This document shows, one piece after another, positions 24,761-37,465 of a stretch of 64,000 nt of DNA. The stretch spans positions 80,326 through 144,325 of the forward strand of contig JAIFAC010000212.1 in NCBI GenBank assembly GCA_026545765.1, read 5' to 3'. Position numbers and translations under genes: made by a program. Position 1 is the stretch's first letter; every line of letters begins with the position of its first letter. The stretch is from Plantago major. Lineage: Eukaryota; Streptophyta; Magnoliopsida; Lamiales; Plantaginaceae. The notes under the pieces are model-generated. The model had not been told where the DNA came from, made no database searches, and was given only the letters and a program-made list of their open reading frames with translations.

Positions 24761-27700
24761 GTGTTGTTTAAATCTCAAATTGACTTCTTCGTTTGTAATT
24801 ATCTCTCTCCCATTATTGTTTTATTTAACTCCCGAGTAGAATTTTATACTTGTTGTTTATCCCAATCCATATGTGCGTTGATTAATTCTCAAGTAGTGTT
24901 CTTCGTTTGTGATACTCTTACCTTCTCAGTATTGTTTAAATCTCGAATAGACTTCTTTGTTTGACATTATCCCACTCCTTCTGTGTATTGTTTAAATCTC
25001 AAATTGCTTTCTCCGTTTGTAATTATCCCACTCCTTTATTGTGTTGTTTAACTCTCGAGTAGAACTTTACATTGTTGTTTATCCCACTCCTTATGTGTGT
25101 TCTTCAACTCTTAAGTAGTGTTCTTCGTTTGTGATACTCTTACTCCTTCTGTGTATTGTTTAAATCTCGAATAGACATCTTTGTTTGACATCATCCCACT
25201 CCTTTAGTGTGTTGTTGTGTATTGTTTAAATCTCGAATAGACTTCTTTGTTTGACATTATCCCACTCCTTTAGTGTGTTGTTTATCTCTCGAGTAGAGTT
25301 ATTCGTTTGTTGTTCATCCGTCTCCAAAGTTTGTTGTTTTTATCTCTCAATTAGAGTTGTTCGTTTGCTTTTTATTCAACACCTTTTGTGTTTTGTTTAA
25401 CTCTCAAGTAGAGTTCTTCGTTCGTTATTTTATTACTCCGCTTGTGTGTTGTGTAAATCTCAAATTGCTCTCTTCGTTTGTAATTATCACTCTCCCATTA
25501 TTGTTTTATTTAACTCCCGAGTAGAATTTTATACTTGTTGTTTATCCCAATCCATATGTGCGTTGATTAATTCTCAAGTAGTGTTCTTCGTTTGTGATAC
25601 TCTTACTCCATCTCTGTATTGTTTAAATCTCGAATAGACTTCTTTGTTTGACATTATCCCACTCCTTCTGTGTATTGTTTAAATCTCAAATTGGTTCTCC
25701 ATTTGTAATTATCCCACTCCTTTATTGTGTTGTTTAACTCTCGAGTAGAATTTTACATTGTTGTTTATCCCACTCCTTATGTGTGTTCTTCAACTATTAA
25801 GTAGTGTTCTTCGTTTGTGATACTCTTACTCCTTCTGTGTATTGTTTAAATCTCGAATAGACATCTTTGTTTGACATCATCCCACTCCTTTAGTGTGTTG
25901 TTGTGTATTGATTAAATCTCGAATAGACTTCTTTGTTTGACATTATCCCACTCCTTTAGTGTGTTGTTTATCTCTCGAGTAGAGTTATTCGTTTGTTGTT
26001 CATCCGTCTCCAAAGTTTGTTGTTTTTATCTCTCAATTAGAGTTGTTCGTTTGTTGTTTATTCAACACCTTTTGTGTTTTGTTTAACTCTCAAGTAGAGT
26101 TCTTCGTTCGTTATTTTATTACTCCGCTTGTGTGTTGTTTAAATCTCAAATTGACTTCTTCGTTTGTAATTATGACTCTCCCATTATTGTTTTATTTAAC
26201 TCCCGAGTAGAATTTTATACTTGTTGTTTATCCCAATCCATATGTGCGTTGATTAATTCTCAAGTAGTGTTCTTCGTTTGTGATACTCTTACTCCTTCTG
26301 TGTATTGTTTAAATCTCGAATAGACTTCTTTGTTTGACATTATCCCACTCCTTCTGTGTATTGTTTAAATCTCAAATTGCCTTCTCCGTTTGTAATTATC
26401 CCACTCCTTTATTGTGTTGTTTAACTCTCGAGTAGAATTTTACATTGTTGTTTATCCCACTCCTTATGTGTGTTCTTCAACTCTTAAGTAGTGTTCTTCG
26501 TTTGTGATACTCTTACTCCTTCTGTGTATTGTTTAAATCTCGAATAGACATCTTTGTTTGACATCATCCCACTCCTTTAGTGTGTTGTTGTGTATTGTTT
26601 AAATCTCGAATAGACTTCTTTGTTTGACATTATCCCACTCCTTTAGTGTGTTGTTTATCTCTCGAGTAGAGTTATTCGTTTGTTGTTCATCCGTCTCCAA
26701 AGTTTGTTGTTTTTATCTCTCAATTAGAGTTGTTCGTTTGTTTTTTATTCAACACCTTTTGTGTTTTGTTTAACTCTCAAGTAGAGTTCTTCGTTCGTTA
26801 TTTTATTACTCTGCTTGTGTGTTGTTTAAATCTCAAATTGACTTCTTCGTTTGTAATTATCACTCTCCCATTATTGTTTTATTTAACTCCCGAGTAGAAT
26901 TTTATACTTGTTGTTTATCCCAATCCATATGTGCGTTGATTAATTCTCAAGTAGTGTTCTTCGTTTGTGATACTCTTACTCCATCTCTGTATTGTTTAAA
27001 TCTCGAATAGACTTCTTTGTTTGACATTATCCCACTCCTTCTGTGTATTGTTTAAATCTCAAATTGCCTTCTCCGTTTGTAATTATCCCACTCCTTTATT
27101 GTGTTGTTTAACTCTCGAGTAGAATTTTACATTGTTGTTTATCCCACTCCTTATGTGTGTTCTTCAACTCTTAAGTAGTGTTCTTCGTTTGTGATACTCT
27201 TACTCCTTCTGTGTATTGTTTAAATCTCGAATAGACTTCTTTGTTTGACATTACCCCACCTTTTAGTGTGTTGTTGTGTATTGTTTAAATCTCGAATAGA
27301 CTTCTTTGTTTGACATTATCCCACTCCTTTAGTGTGTTGTTTATCTCTCGAGTAGAGTTATTCGTTTGTTGTTCATCCGTCTCCAAAGTTTGTTGTTTTT
27401 ATCTCTCAATTAGAGTTGTTCGTTTGTTGTTTATTCAACACCTTTTGTGTTTTGTTTAACTCTCAAGTAGAGTTCTTCGTTCGTTATTTTATTACTCCGC
27501 TTGTGTGTTGTTTAAATCTCAAATTGACTTCTTCGTTTGTAATTATCTCTCTCCCATTATTGTTTTATTTAACTCCCGAGTAGAATTTTATACTTGTTGT
27601 TTATCCCAATCCATATGTGCGTTGATTAATTCTCAAGTAGTGTTCTTCGTTTGTGATACTCTTACTCCTTCTCTGTATTGTTTAAATCTCGAATAGACTT

Positions 27701-28195
27701 CTTTGTTTGACATTATCCCACTCCTCCTGTATGTTGTTTAAATCTCAAATTGCCTTCTCCATTTGTAATTATCCCACTCCTTTATTGTGTTGTTTAACTC
27801 TTAAGTAGAATTTTACATTGTTGTTTATCCCACTCCTTATGTGTGTTCTTCAACTATTAAGTAGTGTTCTTCGTTTGTGATACTCTTACTCCTTCTGTGT
27901 ATTGTTTCAATCTCGAATAGACATCTTTATTTGACATCATCCCACTCTTTTAGTGTGTTGTTGTGTATTGTTTAAATCTCGAATACACTTCTTTGTTTGA
28001 CATTATTCCACTCCTTTAGTGTGTTGTTTATCCCTCGAGTAGAGTTATTCGTTTGTTGTTCATCCGTCTCCAAAGTTTGTTGTTTTTTTTATCTCTCAAT
28101 TAGAGTTGTTCGTTTGTTTTTATTCAACACCTTTTGTGTTTTGTTTAACTCTCAAGTAGAGTTCTTCGTTCGTCGCTATTTTATTACTCGCTTGT
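24761..28195 (+). repeat. Five monomers with local variants
   Basis: The phase marks are 24761, 25446, 26132, 26819 and 27505. The monomer at 25446 has GTGTAAATCTCAAATTGCTC in subunit 1, a rare form seen again at 28196. The monomer at 27505 has TGTTTCAATC (27904), TTTATTTGACATC and CGAATACAC, forms seen again near 36523. Confidence 0.9.
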
Positions 28196-28849
28196 GTGTT
28201 GTGTAAATCTCAAATTGCTCTCTTCGTTTGTAATTATCACTCTCCCATTATTGTTTTATTTAACTCCGGTAGAATTTTATACTTGTTGTTTATCCCAATC
28301 CATATGTGCGTTGATTAATTCTCAAGTAGTGTTCTTCGTTTGTGATACTCTTACTCATGTATTGTTTAAATCTCAATAGACTTCTTTGTTTGACATTATC
28401 CTCCTCATGTGTTGTTTAAATCTCAAATTGCCTTCTCCGTTTGTAATTATCCCACTCCTTTATTGTGTTGTTTAACTCTCAGTAGAATTTTACATTGTTG
28501 TTTATCCCACTCCTTATGTGTGTTCTTCAACTCTTAAGTAGTGTTCTTCGTTTGTGATACTTTACTCCTCGAATAGACATCTTTGTTTGACATTATCTCT
28601 TTGTTTGACATTATCCCACTCCTTTAGTGTGTTGTTTTAAATCTCGAATAGACTTCTTTGTTTGACATTATCCCACCTTTAGTGTTGTTTAACTCTCGAG
28701 TAGAGTTATTTTGTTGTTCATCCGTCTCCAAAGTTTGTTGTTTTTATTTCTCAATTAGAGTTGTTCGTTTGTTTTTTATTCAACACCTTTTGTGTTTTGT
28801 TTAACTCTCAAGTAGAGTTCTTCTTTAGTTATTTTATTACTCCGCTTGT
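28196..28849 (+). repeat. Degenerate 654-bp monomer
   Basis: Many small deletions occur in one copy. AACTCCGGTAGAATTTT replaces the usual CCCGAGTAG word at about 28263, ACTCATGTATTG appears at 28353, and ATCCTCCTCATGTG at 28399. Subunits 7-8 are collapsed at about 28560-28610, and subunit 10 lacks the CG of ATTCGTTTG. The subunit order is still readable. Confidence 0.82.
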
Positions 28850-29312
28850 GTGTTGTTTAAATCTCAAATTGACTTCTTCGTTTATAATTATCTCTCTCCC
28901 ATTATTGTTTTATTTAACTCCCGAGTAGAATTTTATACTTGTTGTTTATCCCAATCCATATGTGTGTTGATTAATTCTCAAGTAGTGTTCTTCGTTTGTG
29001 ATACTCTTACTCCTTCTGTGTATTGTTTAAATCTCGAATAGACATCTTTGTTTGACATTATCCCACTCCTTTAGTGTGTTGTTGTGTATTGTTTAAATCT
29101 CGAATAGACTTCTTTGTTTGACATTATCCCACTCCTTTAGTGTGTTGTTTATCTCTCGAGTAGAGTTATTCGTTTGTTGTTCATCCGTCTCCAAAGTTTG
29201 TTGTTTTTATCTCTCAATTAGAGTTGTTCGTTTGTTTTTTATTCAACACCTTTTGTGTTTTGTTTAACTCTCAAGTAGAGTTCTTCGTTCGTTATTTTAT
29301 TACTCTGCTTGT
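28850..29312 (+). repeat. Short 463-bp monomer lacking subunits 4-7 (third copy)
   Basis: It has the same boundary as at 3006 and 4156 (subunit 3 to subunit 8, loss of 224 bp), but it lacks their subunit 1-2 variants and lies 24 kb away. It may be an independent exchange at the same register. Confidence 0.9.
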
Positions 29313-32300
29313 GTGTTGTTTAAATCTCAAATTGACTTCTTCGTTTGTAATTATCACTCTCCCATTATTGTTTTATTTAACTCCCGAGTAGAATTTTATA
29401 CTTGTTGTTTATCCCAATCCATATGTGCGTTGATTAATTCTCAAGTAGTGTTCTTCGTTTGTGATACTCTTACTCCTTCTGTGTATTGTTTAAATCTCGA
29501 ATAGACTTCTTTGTTTGACATTATCCCACTCCTTTAATGTGTTGTTGTGTATTGTTTAAATCTCAAATTGCCTTCTCCGTTTGTAATTATCCCACTCCTT
29601 TATTGTGTTGTTTAACTCTCGAGTAGAATTTTACATTGTTGTTTATCCCACTCCTTATGTGTGTTCTTCAACTCTTAAGTAGTGTTCTTCGTTTGTGATA
29701 CTCTTACTCCTTCTGTGTATTGTTTAAATCTCGAATAGACATCTTTGTTTGACATCATTATCCCACCTTTAGTGTGTTGTTGTGTATTGTTTAAATCTCG
29801 ATAGACTTCTTTGTTTGACATTATCCCACCTTTAGTGTGTTGTTTATCTCTCGAGTAGAGTTATTTGTTGTTCATCCGTCTCCAAAGTTTGTTGTTTTTA
29901 TCTCAATTAGAGTTGTTCGTTTGTTGTTTTATTCAACACCTTTTGTGTTTTGTTTAACTCTCAAGTAGAGTTCTTCGCTCGTTATTTTATTACTCCGCTT
30001 GTGTGTTGTTTAAATCTCAAATTGACTTCTTCGCTTGTAATTATCACTCTCCCATTATTGTTTTATTTAACTCGAGTAGAATTTTATACTTGTTGTTTAT
30101 CCCAATCCATATGTGCGTTGATTAATTCTCAAGTAGTGTTCTTCGTTTGTGATACTCTTACTCCTTCTCGTATTGTTTAAATCTCGAATAGACTTCTTTG
30201 TTTGACATTATCCCACTCCTCCTGTATTGTTTAAATCTCAAATTGCCTTCTCCGCTTGTAATTATCCCACCTTTATTGTGTTGTTTAACTCTCGAGTAGA
30301 ATTTTACATTGTTGTTTATCCCACTCCTTATGTGTGTTCTTCAACTCTTAAGTAGTGTTCTTCGTTTGTGATACTCTTACTCCTTCTGTGTATTGTTTAA
30401 ATCTCGAATAGACATCTTTGTTTGACATCATCCCACTCCTTTAGTGTGTTGTTGTGTATTGTTTAAATCTCGAATAGACTTCTTTGTTTGACATTATCCC
30501 ACTCCTTTAGTGTGTTGTTTATCTCTCGAGTAGAGTTATTCGTTTGTTGTTCATCCGTCTCCAAAGTTTGTTGTTTTATCTCTCAATTAGAGTTGTTCGT
30601 TTGTTTTTTATTCAACACCTTTTGTGTTTTGTTTAACTCTCAAGTAGAGTTCTTCGTTCGTTATTTTATTACTCTGCTTGTGTGTTGTTTAAATCTCAAA
30701 TTGACTTCTTCGTTTGTAATTATCACTCTCCCATTATTGTTTTATTTAACTCCCGAGTAGAATTTTATACTTGTTGTTTATCCCAATCCATATGTGCGTT
30801 GATTAATTCTCAAGTAGTGTTCTTCGTTTGTGATACTCTTACTCCTTCTGTGTATTGTTTAAATCTCGAATAGACTTCTTTGTTTGACATTATCCCACTC
30901 CTCCTGTGTGTTGTTTAAATCTCAAATTGCCTTCTCCGTTTGTAACTATCCCACTCCTTTATTGTGTTGTTTAACTCTCGAGTAGAATTTTACATTGTTG
31001 TTTATCCCACTCCTTATGTGTGTTCTTCAACTCTTAAGTAGTGTTCTTCGTTTGTGATACTCTTACTCCTTCTGTGTATTGGTTAAATCTCGAATAGACA
31101 TCTTTGTTTGACATTATCCCACTCCTTTAGTGTGTTGTTGTGTATTGTTTAAATCTCGAATAGACTTCTTTGTTTGACATTATCCCACTCCTTTAGTGTG
31201 TTGTTTATCTCTCGAGTAGAGTTATTCGTTTGTTGTTCATCCGTCTCCAAAGTTTGTTGTTTTTATCTCTCAATTAGAGTTGTTCGTTTGTTTTTTATTC
31301 AACACCTTTTGTGTTTTGTTTAACTCTCAAGTAGAGTTCTTCGTTCGTTATTTTATTACTCCGCTTGTGTGTTGTTTAAATCTCAAATTGACTTCTTCGT
31401 TTGTAATTATCACTCTCCCATTATTGTTTTATTTAACTCCCGAGTAGAATTTTATACTTGTTGTTTATCCCAATCCATATGTGCGTTGATTAATTCTCAA
31501 GTAGTGTTCTTCGTTTGTGATACTCTCTTACTCCTCTGTATTGTTTAAATCTCGAATAGACTTCTTTGTTTGACATTATCCCAGTCCTTCTGTTGTTTAA
31601 ATCTCAAATTGCCTTCTCCGCTTGTAATTATCCTCCCACTTTATTGTGTTGTTTAACTCTCGAGTAGAATTTTACATTGTTGTTTATCCCACTCCTTATG
31701 TGTGTTCTTCAACTCTTAAGTAGTGTTCTTCGTTTGTGATACTCTTACTCATTCCTGTATTGTTTAAATCTCGAATAGACATCTTTGTTTGACATCATCC
31801 CACTCCTTTAGTGTGTTGTTGTGTATTGTTTAAATCTCGAATAGACTTCTTTGTTTGACATTATCCCACTCCTTTAGTCTGTTGTTTATCCCTCGAGTAG
31901 AGTTATTCGTTTGTTGTTCATCCGTCTCCAAAGTTTGTTGTTTTTATTTCTCAATTAGAGTTGTTCGTTTGTTTTTTATTCAACACCTTTTGTGTTTTGT
32001 TTAACTCTCAAGTAGAGTTCTTCGTTCGTTATTTTATTACTCTGCTTGTGTGTTGTTTAAATCTCAAATTGACTTCTTCGTTTGTAATTATGACTCTCCC
32101 ATTATTGTTTTATTTTACATCCGCGTAGAATTTTATACTTGTTGTTTATCCCAATCCATATGTGTTGATTAAATCTCAAGTAGAGTTCTTCGTTTGTGAT
32201 ACTCTTACTCCTCTGTATTGTTTAAATCTCGAATAGACTTCTTTGTTTGACATTATCCCACTCCTCCTGTGTGTTGTTTAAATCTCAAATTGCCTTCTCC

Positions 32301-34103
32301 GTTTGTAATTATCCCACTCCTTTATTGTGTTGTTTAACTCTCGAGTAGAATTTTACATTGTTGTTTATCCCACTCCTTATGTGTGTTCTTCAACTCTTAA
32401 GTAGTGTTCTTCGTTTGTGATACTCTTACTCCTTCTGTGTATTGTTTAAATCTCGAATAGACATCTTTGTTTGACATCATCCCACTCCTTTAGTGTGTTG
32501 TTGTGTATTGTTTAAATCTCGAATAGACTTCTTTGTTTGACATTATCCCACTCCTTTAGTGTGTTGTTTAACTCTCGAGTAGAGTTATTCGTTTGTTGTT
32601 CATCCGCTCCAAAGTGTGTTGTTTTTATCTCTCAATTAGAGTTGTTCGTTTGTTTTTTATTCAACACCTTTTGTGTTTTGTTTAACTCTCAAGTAGAGTT
32701 CTTCGTTCGTTATTTTATTACTCCGCTTGTGTGTTGTTTAAATCTCAAATTGACTTCTTCGTTTGTAATTATCACTCTCCCATTATTGTTTTATTTAACT
32801 CCCGAGTAGAATTTTATACTTGTTGTTTATCCCAATCCATATGTGCGTTGATTAATTCTCAAGTAGTGTTCTTCGTTTGTGATACTCTTACTCCTTCTGT
32901 GTATTGTTTAAATCTCGAATAGACTTCTTTGTTTGACATTACCCCACTCCTCCTGTGTGTTGTTTAAATCTCAAATTGCCTTCTCCGTTTGTAACTATCC
33001 CACTCCTTTATTGTGTTGTTTAACTCTCGAGTAGAATTTTACATTGTTGTTTATCCCACTCCTTATGTGTGTTCTTCAACTCTTAAGTAGTGTTCTTCGT
33101 TTGTGATACTCTTACTCCTTCTGTGTATTGGTTAAATCTCGAATAGACATCTTTGTTTGACATTATCCCACTCCTTTAGTGTGTTGTTGTGTATTGTTTA
33201 AATCTCGAATAAACTTCTTTGTTTGACATTATCCCACTCCTTTAGTGTGTAGTTTAACTCTCGAGTAGAGTTATTCGTTTGTTGTTCATCCGCTCCAAAG
33301 TGTGTTGTTTTTATCTCTCAATTAGAGTTGTTCGTTTGTTTTTTATTCAATACCTTTTGTGTTTTGTTTAACTCTCAAGTAGAGTTCTTCGTTCGTTATT
33401 TTATTACTCCGCTTGTGTGTTGTTTAAATCTCAAATTGACTTCTTCGTTTGTAATTATCACTCTCCCATTATTGTTTTATTTAACTCCCGAGTAGAATTT
33501 TATACTTGTTGTTTATCCCAATCCATATGTGCGTTGATTAATTCTCAAGTAGTGTTCTTCGTTTGTGATACTCTTACTCCTTCTCTGTATTGTTTAAATC
33601 TCGAATAGACTTCTTTGTTTGACATTATCCCAGTCCTTCTGTGTATTGTTTAAATCTCAAATTGCCTTCTCCGTTTGTAATTATCCCACTCCTTTATTGT
33701 GTTGTTTAACTCTCGAGTAGAATTTTACATTGTTGTTTATCCCACTCCTTATGTGTGTTCTTCAACTCTTAAGTAGTGTTCTTCGTTTGTGATACTCTTA
33801 CTCCTTCTGTGTATTGTTTAAATCTCGAATAGACATCTTTGTTTGACATCATCCCACTCCTTTAGTGTGTTGTTGTGTATTGTTTAAATCTCGAATAGAC
33901 TTCTTTGTTTGACATTATCCCACTCCTTTAGTGTGTTGTTTATCTCTCGAGTAGAGTTATTCGTTTGTTGTTCATCCGTCTCCAAAGTTTGTTGTTTTTA
34001 TCTCTCAATTAGAGTTGTTCGTTTGTTGTTTATTCAACACCTTTTGTGTTTTGTTTAACTCTCAAGTAGAGTTCTTCGTTCGTTATTTTATTACTCCGCT
34101 TGT
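29313..34103 (+). repeat. Seven monomers, some with small-deletion patches
   Basis: The phase marks are 29313, 30003, 30682, 31369, 32050, 32731 and 33417. At about 29520-29570 a subunit 4 carries the tail and 10-base insertion normally found at the subunit 8/9 boundary, then enters subunit 5, making a hybrid subunit. The copy at 30003 has CTTCGCTCGTT and CTTCGCTTGTAATT and several losses such as CCCACCTTTAGTG. Near 32115 a TTTTACATCCGCGTAG form replaces subunit 2's usual start. Confidence 0.88.
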
Positions 34104-35431
34104 GTGTTGTTTAAATCTCAAATTGACTTCTTCGTTTGTAATTATCACTCTCCCATTATTGTTTTATTTAACTCCCGAGTAGAATTTTATACTTGTTGTT
34201 TATCCCAATCCATATGTGTTGATTAATTCTCAAGTAGTGTTCTTCGCTTGTGATACTCTTACCTTCTCCTGTATTGTTTAAATCTCGAATAGACTTCTTT
34301 GTTTGACATTATCCCACTCCTTCTATTGTTGTTTAAATCTCAAATTGCCTTCTCCGCTTGTAATTATCCCATTCCTTTATTGTGTTGTTTAACTCTCGAG
34401 TAGAATTTTACATTGTTGTTTATCCCACTCCTTATGTGTGTTCTTCAACTCTTAAGTGTTCTTCTTTTTCTTTTGTCTTACTCCTTCCGGTATTGTTTAA
34501 ATCTCGATATTTGTTTGACATTATCCCCTTTTGTTTGTTGTTGTGTTGTTTAAATCGAATAGACTTCTTTGTTTGACATTATCCCACTCCTTTTGTGTTT
34601 TAAATCTCTAGTAGAGTTATGTTGTTCATCCGTCTCCAAAGTTTGTGTTGTTTTATCTCTCAATTAGAGTCCTTGTTGTTTATTCAACACCTTTTGTGTT
34701 TTGTTTAACTCTCAAGTAGTTCTTCGTCGTTATTTTATTACTCGCTTGTGTTGTTTAAATCTCAAATTGACTTCTTCGCTTGTAATTATCTCTTCCCATT
34801 ATTGTTTTATTTAACTCCTCGAGTAGAATTTTATACTTGTTGTTTATCCCAATCCATATGTGTTGTTTAACTCTCAAGTAGTGTTCTTCGTTTGTGATAC
34901 TCATACTCCTTCTGTGTATTGTTTAAATCTCGAATAGACTTCTTCGTTTGACATTGTCCCACTCCTTTATTGTGTTGTTTAAATCTCAAATTGACTTCTT
35001 CGTTTGTAATTATCCCACTCATTTATAGTGTTGTTTAACTCTCGAGTAGAATTTTACATTGTTGTTTATCCCACTCCTTATGTGTGTTCTTCAACTCTTA
35101 AGTAGTGTTCTTCGCTTGTGATACTCCTTACTCTTCTCGTATTGTTTAAATCTCGAATAGACATCTTTGTTTGACATCATCCCACTCCTTTAGTGTGTTG
35201 TTGTGTATTGTTTAAATATCGAATAGACTTCTTTGTTTGACATTATCCCACTCCTTTAGTGTGTTGTTTATCTCTCGAGTAGAGTTATTCGTTTGTTGTT
35301 CATCCGTCTCCAAAGTTTGTTGTTTTTATCTCTCAATTAGAGTTGTTCGTTTGTTTTTTATTAAACACCTTTTGTGTTTTGTTTAACTCTCAAGTAGAGT
35401 TCTTCGTTCGTTATTTTATTACTCTGCTTGT
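34104..35431 (+). repeat. Strongly degenerate pair of monomers (644 and 684 bp)
   Basis: This is the most eroded part of the direct array. Between about 34455 and 34730, subunits 7-12 are shortened repeatedly (for example CTTCTTTTTCTTTTGTC, TCGATATTTGTTTGAC and TTTTAAATCTCTAGTAG). From about 34861 to 35040 the subunits are present but carry mixed features of A and D types (CTTCGTTTGACATTGTCCC, CTCATTTATAGTG). No foreign sequence is visible. Confidence 0.82.
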
Positions 35432-36809
35432 GTGTTGTTGTTTAAATCTCAAATTGACTTCTCCGTTTGTAATTATCTCTCTCCCAATATTGTTTTATTT
35501 AACTCCAGAGTAGAATTTTATACTCGTTGTTTATCCCAATCCATATGTGCGTTGATTAATTCTCAAGTAGTGTTCTTCGTTTGTGATACTCTTACTCCTT
35601 CTGTGTAATGTTTAAATCTCGAATAGACTTCTTTGTTTGACATTATCCCACTCCTTCTGTGTATTGTTTAAATCTCAAATTGCCTTCTCCGTTTGTAATT
35701 ATCCCACTCCTTTATTGTGTTGTTTAACTCTCGAGTAGAATTTTACATTTGTTGTTTATCCCACTCCTTATGTGTGTTCTTCAACTCTTAAGTAGTGTTC
35801 TTCGTTTGTGATACTCTTACTCCTTCTATGTATTTTTTAAATCTCGAATAGACTTCTTTGTTTGACATCATCCCACTCCTTTAGTGTGTTGTTGTGTATT
35901 GTTTAAATCTCGAATAGACTTCTTTGTTTGACATTATCCCACTCCTTTAGTGTGTTGTTTATCTCTCGAGTAGAGTTATTCGTTTGTTGTTCATCCGTCT
36001 CCAAAGTTTGTTGTTTTTATCTCTCAATTAGAGTTGTTCGTTTGTTTTTTATTCAACACCTTTTGTGTTTTGTTTAACTCTCAAGTAGAGTTCTTCGTTC
36101 GTTATTTTATTACTCCGCTTGTGTGTTGTTTAAATCTCAAATTGACTTCTTCGTTTGTAATTATCACTCTCCCATTATTGTTTTATTTAACTCCCGCGTA
36201 GAATTTTATACTTGTTGTTTATCCCAATCCATATGTGCGTTGATTAATTCTCAAGTAGTGTTCTTCGTTTGTGATACTCTCACTCCTTCTGTGTATTGTT
36301 TAAATCTCGAATAGACTTCTTTGTTTGACATTATCCCACTCCTCCTGTGTGTTGTTTAAATCTCAAATTGCCTTCTCCGTTTGTAACTATCCCACTCCTT
36401 TATTGTGTTGTTTAACTCTCGAATAGAATTTTACATTGTTGTTTATCCCACTCCTTATGTGTGTTCTTCAACTCTTAAGTAGTGTTCTTCGTTTGTGATA
36501 CTCTTACTCCTTCTGTGTATTGTTTCAATCTCGAATAGACATCTTTATTTGACATCATCCCACTCTTTTAGTGTGTTGTTGTGTATTGTTTAAATCTCGA
36601 ATACACTTCTTTGTTTGACATTATTCCACTCCTTTAGTGTGTTGTTTATCCCTCGAGTAGAGTTATTCGTTTGTTGTTCATCCGTCTCCAAAGTTTGTTG
36701 TTTTTATCTCTCAATTAGAGTTGTTCGTTTGTTTTTTATTCAACACCTTTTGTGTTTTGTTTAACTCTCAAGTAGAGTTCTTCGTTCGTTATTTTATTAC
36801 TCCGCTTGT
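35432..36809 (+). repeat. Two monomers including one with a duplicated rare-variant cluster
   Basis: The phase marks are 35432 and 36123. At 35432 an extra GTT precedes subunit 1 (TGTGTTGTTGTTTAAATC). At about 36520-36660 the same five rare forms appear that are found at about 27904-28040 (TGTTTCAATC, TTTATTTGAC, CACTCTTTTAG, CGAATACAC, CATTATTCC). Confidence 0.88.
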
Positions 36810-37465
36810 GTGTTGTTTAAATCTCAAATTGACTTCTTCGTTTGTAATTATCACTCTCCCATTATTGTTTTATTTAACTCCCGAGTAGAATTTTATACTT
36901 GTTGTTTATCCCAATCCATATGTGCGTTGATTAATTCTCAAGTAGTGTTCTTCGTTTGTGATACTCTTACTCCTTCTCTGTATTGTTTAAATCTCGAATA
37001 GACTTCTTTGTTTGACATTATCCCAGTCCTTCTGTGTATTGTTTAAATCTCAAATTGCCTTCTCCGTTTGTAATTATCCCACTCCTTTATTGTGTTGTTT
37101 AACTCTCGAGTAGAATTTTACATTGTTGTTTATCCCACTCCTTATGTGTGTTCTTCAACTCTTAAGTAGTGTTCTTCGTTTGTGATACTCTTACTCCTTC
37201 TGTGTATTGTTTAAATCTCGAATAGACATCTTTGTTTGACATTATCCCACTCCTTTAGTGTGTTGTTGTGTATTGTTTACATCTCGAATAGACTTCTTTG
37301 TTTATCTCTCGAGTAGAGTTATTCGTTTGTTGTTCATCCGTCTCCAAAGTTTGTTTTTTTTATCTCTCAATTAGAGTTGTTCGTTTGTTGTTTACTCAAC
37401 ACCTTTTGTGTTTTGTTTAACTCTCAAGTAGAGTTCTCCGTTCGTTATTTTATTACTCCGCTTGT
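36810..37465 (+). repeat. 656-bp monomer with a 31-bp deletion across subunits 9/10
   Basis: At about 37300 the sequence jumps from CTTCTTTGTTT to ATCTCTCGAG, losing 31 bases between two GTTT words. The following subunits carry TTTACTCAACACC and GTTCTCCGTTCG, also found near 21601-21655. Confidence 0.87.
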
